From Pseudomonas frederiksbergensis (GTDB lineage Bacteria > Pseudomonadota > Gammaproteobacteria > Pseudomonadales > Pseudomonadaceae), in contig NZ_JQGJ02000010.1 of assembly GCF_000802155.2 (NCBI RefSeq), positions 124,001-188,000 of the forward strand: a stretch of 64,000 nt of DNA, read 5' to 3'. Positions 60,315 through 64,000 of the stretch are shown one piece after another. Each line of letters starts with the position of its first letter. Position 1 is the stretch's first letter. Position numbers and translations under genes: made by a program. The notes beneath the pieces were generated by a model. That model did no database searches, was not told the DNA's origin, and saw only the letters and a list, made by a program, of their open reading frames with translations.

Positions 60315-61208
60315 CTACACCGCCACCCCACCCGTCAACAACGCCACAAACGCCTTCGCCATGGGCGACCGCTGGTCCTTGCGCTGTACCAGCCACACCG
60401 CCGAAACCGCCGCCGGATCGAGCAGCGGTCGGTACACCACACCATCGATACGCATCCGCTGATACGACGCCGGCAGTACCGAGACGCCCAGCCCTGCCGC
60501 GACCAAACCAATAATGGTCATGGCTTCGCCGGCTTCCTGGGCGAAATGCGGGCTGAAGCCGGCGTCGCGGGCCAGGTTGAGGAGTTGCGCGTAGAGGCCG
60601 CTGCCGTAGCTGCGAGGGAAAAACACGAATGGCTCCTGGGCCAAGGCCGAGAGAAACAGGCCGTCTTCGTTGCCTTGGGCCAAGGGATGCTTGGCGCTGA
60701 GCACGGCCACCAGCGGTTCGCGGCTGAGTTCGATTTCGGTCAAGGTGTCGGGCAGCGGCAACGGTCGCATAATGCCCACCTCGATCACTTCGTCCATCAA
60801 CGCGTCCGCGACTTGGGTACTGCTCATTTCTCGGAGGTTCAGGTGAACGGCGGGAAAGCGCTGGCGAAAGGTAAAAATCGCCTGGGGGATCGTGGAGTTG
60901 AAAGGCGCCGATGAGGTGAATCCGATCTTCAGCTCACCCAACTCTCCCAATTGCGCACGGCGGGCTACGTCGGCGGCTTTGTCGACCTGGGCCAATACCC
61001 GTCGCGCCTCTTCCAGGAACAACCGCCCGGCCTCGCTCAGTTCGACCCGACGGTTGGTGCGATCGAACAGCCGTGCGCCGATCTCTTGTTCCAACGCCTG
61101 GATCTGCTGGCTCAAGGGCGGCTGGGAAATGCCCAGCGCCAGCGCGGCGCGGCCGAAGTGCAATTCTTCGGCGACGGCGATGAAGTAGCGCAAATGCCGC
61201 AGTTCCAT
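60315..61208 (-). CDS. LysR-family regulator divergent from an MFS transporter
   Basis: 297 aa. LysR start MELRHLRYFIAVAEELHFGR with ALALGISQPPLSQQIQALEQ as the recognition helix region, then a CbnR/BenM-like effector domain. It is divergent from the MFS gene at 61329. The intergenic region holds two direct ATAGGTCG repeats 21 bp apart, candidates for its binding site. Confidence 0.88.
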   Translation of the reverse strand: MELRHLRYFIAVAEELHFGRAALALGISQPPLSQQIQALEQEIGARLFDRTNRRVELSEAGRLFLEEARRVLAQVDKAADVARRAQLGELGELKIGFTSSAPFNSTIPQAIFTFRQRFPAVHLNLREMSSTQVADALMDEVIEVGIMRPLPLPDTLTEIELSREPLVAVLSAKHPLAQGNEDGLFLSALAQEPFVFFPRSYGSGLYAQLLNLARDAGFSPHFAQEAGEAMTIIGLVAAGLGVSVLPASYQRMRIDGVVYRPLLDPAAVSAVWLVQRKDQRSPMAKAFVALLTGGVAV

Positions 61209-61218
61209 GGGAAAGCCT

Positions 61219-61247
61219 ATAGGTCGTATAACGTCTTAAATAGGTCG
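61219..61247. promoter_or_regulatory. Direct repeats, candidate LysR operator
   Basis: ATAGGTCG at 61219-61226 and again at 61240-61247, 21 bp apart start to start (two helical turns), just upstream of the LysR start and between the divergent genes. Confidence 0.4.
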
Positions 61248-61328
61248 AACAATATATTGGATAGAATCATTAGCTGGCTATATGCTTTTTCCCATTGCCT
61301 GCCTGGCCGTGCTCCTCCGAGGTCCATC

Positions 61329-62603
61329 GTGAAAACTGCTGCCGCCCCACTCGCCCATGAAATTCCTCCCCGTGCCCAGGATGATGTCGCCGCCGGATTG
61401 AAGGACATCTACATCGAGAAGGGCACGCCGATGTTCATGCGTACGGTGCTGGCGCTGTTCTGCGGAGGCTTTGCGACGTTTGCCCTGCTCTATTGCGTAC
61501 AACCGATGATGCCGCTGCTGTCCAAGGAGTTTTCCATCAATGCGGCGCAGAGCAGCCTGATCCTTTCGGTGGCGACCGGACTGCTCGCCGTCGGCCTGTT
61601 GATCACCGGCCCGATTTCCGACCGAATCGGCCGTAAATCGGTGATGGTCGCGGCACTGTTCGCCGCGTCGGTGTGCACGATCGCCAGCGCGATGATGCCG
61701 ACCTGGCAAGGCGTATTGCTGCTGCGCGCCTTGGTGGGGTTGTCGCTGAGCGGGTTGGCCGCGGTCGCAATGACCTACCTGAGCGAAGAGATTCACCCCA
61801 AGCACATCGGCCTGGCGATGGGCCTGTATATCGCCGGCAATGCCATCGGCGGCATGAGTGGTCGCCTGATCACGGGCGTATTGATCGACTTCGTCAGCTG
61901 GCACACAGCGATGTTGGTAATTGGTGGCCTGGCGCTGATCGCGGCGGCAGTGTTCTGGCGGATCCTCCCCGAATCACGCAATTTCCGTCCCCGCTCGCTG
62001 CACCCGCGCAGCTTGCTGGACGGGTTCATCATGCACTTTCGCGACGCCGGGTTGCCGTTGCTGTTTCTCGAAGCCTTCGTATTGATGGGCGCGTTCGTGA
62101 CGCTGTTCAACTACATCGGCTACCGCCTGCTGGCCGCGCCTTATCAGTTGGATCAGGCATTTGTCGGACTGCTTTCGGTGGTTTATCTGTCGGGGATCTA
62201 CAGTTCGGCGAAAGTCGGTGCCATGGCTGACAAGCTCGGGCGCCGGAAAATGCTCTGGGCAACCATCGCGCTCATGTTGGCGGGGCTTGTCCTGACCCTG
62301 TTCACGCCGCTATGGCTGGTGATCATCGGCATGCTGGTGTTCACCTTCGGCTTCTTCGGCGCTCACTCAGTCGCCAGCAGCTGGATTGGCCGGCGTGCGC
62401 TCAAGGCAAAGGGGCAGGCTTCGTCGTTGTACTTGTTCAGCTACTACGCCGGTTCGAGTGTCGCCGGTACGGCGGGGGGCGTGGCGTGGCACCTGGGTGG
62501 TTGGAACGGAACCGGACTGTTCATCGGCTCGCTGCTGATCATCGCCCTATTGATCGCACTGAAGTTGGCCAAGTTGCCACCACTGGGCGAGATAAAAGCC
62601 TGA
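61329..62603 (+). CDS. MFS transporter, YnfM-like
   Basis: 424 aa, 12 predicted helices starting at about residue 38 (FMRTVLALFCGGFATFALLY). The MFS motif A appears as GPISDRIGRKSVMVAAL and, in the second half, GAMADKLGRRKMLWAT. Probably a drug or metabolite exporter. GTG 61329 is chosen because GAGG lies about 7 nt upstream; the frame is open far upstream without support. Control by the divergent LysR is likely. Confidence 0.85.
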   Translation: MKTAAAPLAHEIPPRAQDDVAAGLKDIYIEKGTPMFMRTVLALFCGGFATFALLYCVQPMMPLLSKEFSINAAQSSLILSVATGLLAVGLLITGPISDRIGRKSVMVAALFAASVCTIASAMMPTWQGVLLLRALVGLSLSGLAAVAMTYLSEEIHPKHIGLAMGLYIAGNAIGGMSGRLITGVLIDFVSWHTAMLVIGGLALIAAAVFWRILPESRNFRPRSLHPRSLLDGFIMHFRDAGLPLLFLEAFVLMGAFVTLFNYIGYRLLAAPYQLDQAFVGLLSVVYLSGIYSSAKVGAMADKLGRRKMLWATIALMLAGLVLTLFTPLWLVIIGMLVFTFGFFGAHSVASSWIGRRALKAKGQASSLYLFSYYAGSSVAGTAGGVAWHLGGWNGTGLFIGSLLIIALLIALKLAKLPPLGEIKA

Positions 62604-62619
62604 GATGCGTGGGCCAGTG

Positions 62620-62645
62620 GCGGGAGCGAGTCGGCTCGCTCCCGC
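62620..62645. terminator. Hairpin / REP unit between convergent genes
   Basis: GCGGGAGCGAG (62620-62630), loop TCGG, CTCGCTCCCGC (62635-62645). Perfect 11-bp stem between the MFS gene and hemE. Confidence 0.7.
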
Positions 62646-62651
62646 TACGAG

Positions 62652-63719
62652 TCAGTCGTGGTATTGCGCCGACAACTCATGCACCGCCCGCAGGAATGCA
62701 CCGGCGTGTTCCGGGTCGACTTCCGGCGTGATGCCATGGCCAAGGTTGAACACATGGCCGCTGCCCTTGCCGTAACTGGCCAGGATGCGCCCGACTTCAG
62801 CGCGAATGGCTTCAGGCTTGGCGTAGAGCACCGTTGGGTCCATGTTGCCTTGCAGGGCGACCTTGTGACCGACGCGCTCGCGAGCGTTGCCGATGTCGCA
62901 GGTCCAGTCCAGGCCCAGGGCGTCGGCACCGGACTCGGCGATGCTTTCCAGCCACAGCCCGCCGTTCTTGGTGAACAGGATCACCGGGACTTTGCGACCT
63001 TCCTGCTCGCGGATCAGGCCACTGACGATCTTGCGCATGTAGGCCAGGGAAAATTCCTGGTACGCCGCCGCCGACAGGTTGCCGCCCCAGGTATCAAAAA
63101 TCTGCACCGCTTGGGCACCGGCCATGATCTGGCCGTTGAGATAGGACGTGACCGACTGCGCCAGCTTGTCCAACAACAGGTGCATGGCTTGCGGGTTGTC
63201 GTAGAGCATCGCCTTGGTCTTGCGGAAGTCCTTCGACGAGCCACCTTCGACCATGTAGGTCGCGAGCGTCCATGGGCTGCCGGAGAAGCCAATCAGCGGC
63301 ACACGACCGTTGAGTTCACGGCGGATAGTGCTGACCGCGTCCATGACGTAGCCCAGGTCCTTCTGCGGATCGGGAATCGGCAGGGCCTCGATGTCGGCCA
63401 GGGTGCTGACGACTTTCTTGAAGCGCGGGCCTTCGCCGGTCTCGAAGTACAGGCCTTGGCCCATGGCGTCGGGGATGGTGAGGATGTCGGAGAACAGGAT
63501 CGCCGCGTCCAGTTGCGGGTAGCGGTCCAGCGGCTGCATCGTGACTTCGCAGGCGAACTGCGGGTTCATGCACAGGCTCATGAAGTCACCGGCCTTGGCG
63601 CGGCTGGCGCGGTACTCCGGCAGATAGCGACCGGCCTGGCGCATCATCCACACGGGGGTGACGTCCACGGGTTGCTTGAGCAGGGCGCGAAGGAAGCGGT
63701 CGTTCTTCAGGGCAGTCAT
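62652..63719 (-). CDS. hemE: Uroporphyrinogen decarboxylase HemE
   Basis: 355 aa, full length. Decarboxylates uroporphyrinogen III to coproporphyrinogen III in heme synthesis. Signature PVWMMRQAGRYLPEYRA near the N-terminus with the catalytic Arg residues, then ILFSDILTIPDAMG (Asp) and GFSGSPWTLATYMVEGGSS. Cytoplasmic homodimer. Followed at higher coordinates by gltD, the gene order I recall for P. aeruginosa PA5034-PA5035. Confidence 0.97.
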   Translation of the reverse strand: MTALKNDRFLRALLKQPVDVTPVWMMRQAGRYLPEYRASRAKAGDFMSLCMNPQFACEVTMQPLDRYPQLDAAILFSDILTIPDAMGQGLYFETGEGPRFKKVVSTLADIEALPIPDPQKDLGYVMDAVSTIRRELNGRVPLIGFSGSPWTLATYMVEGGSSKDFRKTKAMLYDNPQAMHLLLDKLAQSVTSYLNGQIMAGAQAVQIFDTWGGNLSAAAYQEFSLAYMRKIVSGLIREQEGRKVPVILFTKNGGLWLESIAESGADALGLDWTCDIGNARERVGHKVALQGNMDPTVLYAKPEAIRAEVGRILASYGKGSGHVFNLGHGITPEVDPEHAGAFLRAVHELSAQYHD

Positions 63720-63766
63720 GTCGGCATCCGGAAAAAAAGTGCGGGCATTTTCTCAGAGCGCGACGC

Positions 63767-63794
63767 AAAAGGCACGGCAAGAGCCGTGCCTTTT
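63767..63794. terminator. Rho-independent terminator after gltD
   Basis: AAAAGGCACGGC (63767-63778), loop AAGA, GCCGTGCCTTTT (63783-63794). The flanking A4/T4 makes it effective in both directions. It separates gltD from hemE. Confidence 0.85.
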
Positions 63795-63851
63795 ATCTAT
63801 CGGGGCAATTTGTCGCGGGGGAACGCAGTCTTCTAACACCTCAATGCAACT

Positions 63852-63873
63852 GTGGGAGCGGGCGTGCTCCCAC
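63852..63873. repeat. REP unit
   Basis: GTGGGAGC, loop GGGCGT, GCTCCCAC. Single REP-type palindrome in the gltD-hemE gap. Confidence 0.7.
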
Positions 63874-63905
63874 CTGTTGGACTGCATTTCAGCTCGGGAC
63901 CGCGG

Positions 63906-64000
63906 TCAGACCCCCAGGTAATCCAGGATCCCTTCCGCCGCATTGCGGCCTTCGAAGATCGCCGTCACCACCAGGTCGGAACCGCGGACCATGTCGCCAC
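63906..64000 (-). CDS. gltD: Glutamate synthase small subunit GltD, C-terminal end (partial)
   Basis: Only the last 30 codons are inside the window: GDMVRGSDLVVTAIFEGRNA then AEGILDYLGV and the stop at 63906. This matches the conserved C-terminus of the beta subunit of NADPH-glutamate synthase, which feeds electrons to GltB. The gene continues beyond position 64000. Confidence 0.85.
   Translation of the reverse strand, partial: GDMVRGSDLVVTAIFEGRNAAEGILDYLGV

Overview
The window looks like a chromosomal segment of a Pseudomonas from the fluorescens lineage. It has high GC and Pseudomonas-type REP palindromes (GTGGGAGCGRGC family) between genes. The order of backbone genes (dipA, msrA, rlmJ, an acyl-CoA dehydrogenase, nhaP2, mscK, selO, an orphan parA, hemE, gltD) matches, from memory, the P. 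aeruginosa PA5017-PA5035 stretch, interrupted by accessory insertions. No rRNA, tRNA or CRISPR array was seen.

Layout. 1-9 kb: a c-di-GMP phosphodiesterase (dipA), msrA, rlmJ, a solitary T6SS vgrG, a DUF2165 membrane protein and putP. 9-18 kb: the putP/putA control region with repeated GTTGCA boxes, trifunctional putA, an acyl-CoA dehydrogenase, a zapA pair preceded by a candidate structured RNA, and a chemoreceptor. 18-22 kb: an AT-rich decayed island with a broken DUF6124 gene, a lipoprotein, orphan toxin tails with putative immunity genes, two MITE-like elements and a truncated two-partner-secretion transporter. This reads as the scar of a contact-dependent inhibition locus. 22-33 kb: nhaP2, mscK, selO, a LysR regulator, an isochorismatase-like hydrolase, trxC and parA.

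33-51.6 kb: a nearly uninterrupted plus-strand operon of 19 genes, mostly with 4-bp overlaps. It encodes an aryl polyene (APE/xanthomonadin-like) pathway: two ACPs, a ligase-dehydratase fusion, a MIO ammonia-lyase, KS/chain-length-factor/KS, dehydratase, ketoreductase, acyltransferases, a glycosyltransferase, a thioesterase, LolA and MMPL export proteins, a methyltransferase, a halogenase-like flavoprotein and a CPA-type antiporter. Together they would load an aromatic starter, extend and reduce a polyene on ACP, then move the product to the outer membrane.

51.7-54.8 kb: a LysR/EamA divergent pair, an enterobacterial-looking queC and a frameshifted small gene. 54.8-59 kb: a T6SS PAAR effector with a glycine-rich membrane-inserting C-terminus, followed by immunity and a tandem array of displaced toxin tails each with its own immunity gene (one tail frameshifted). 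59-64 kb: a truncated hydrolase, a frameshifted HigA-like antitoxin, a LysR/MFS divergent pair, hemE and the 3' end of gltD.
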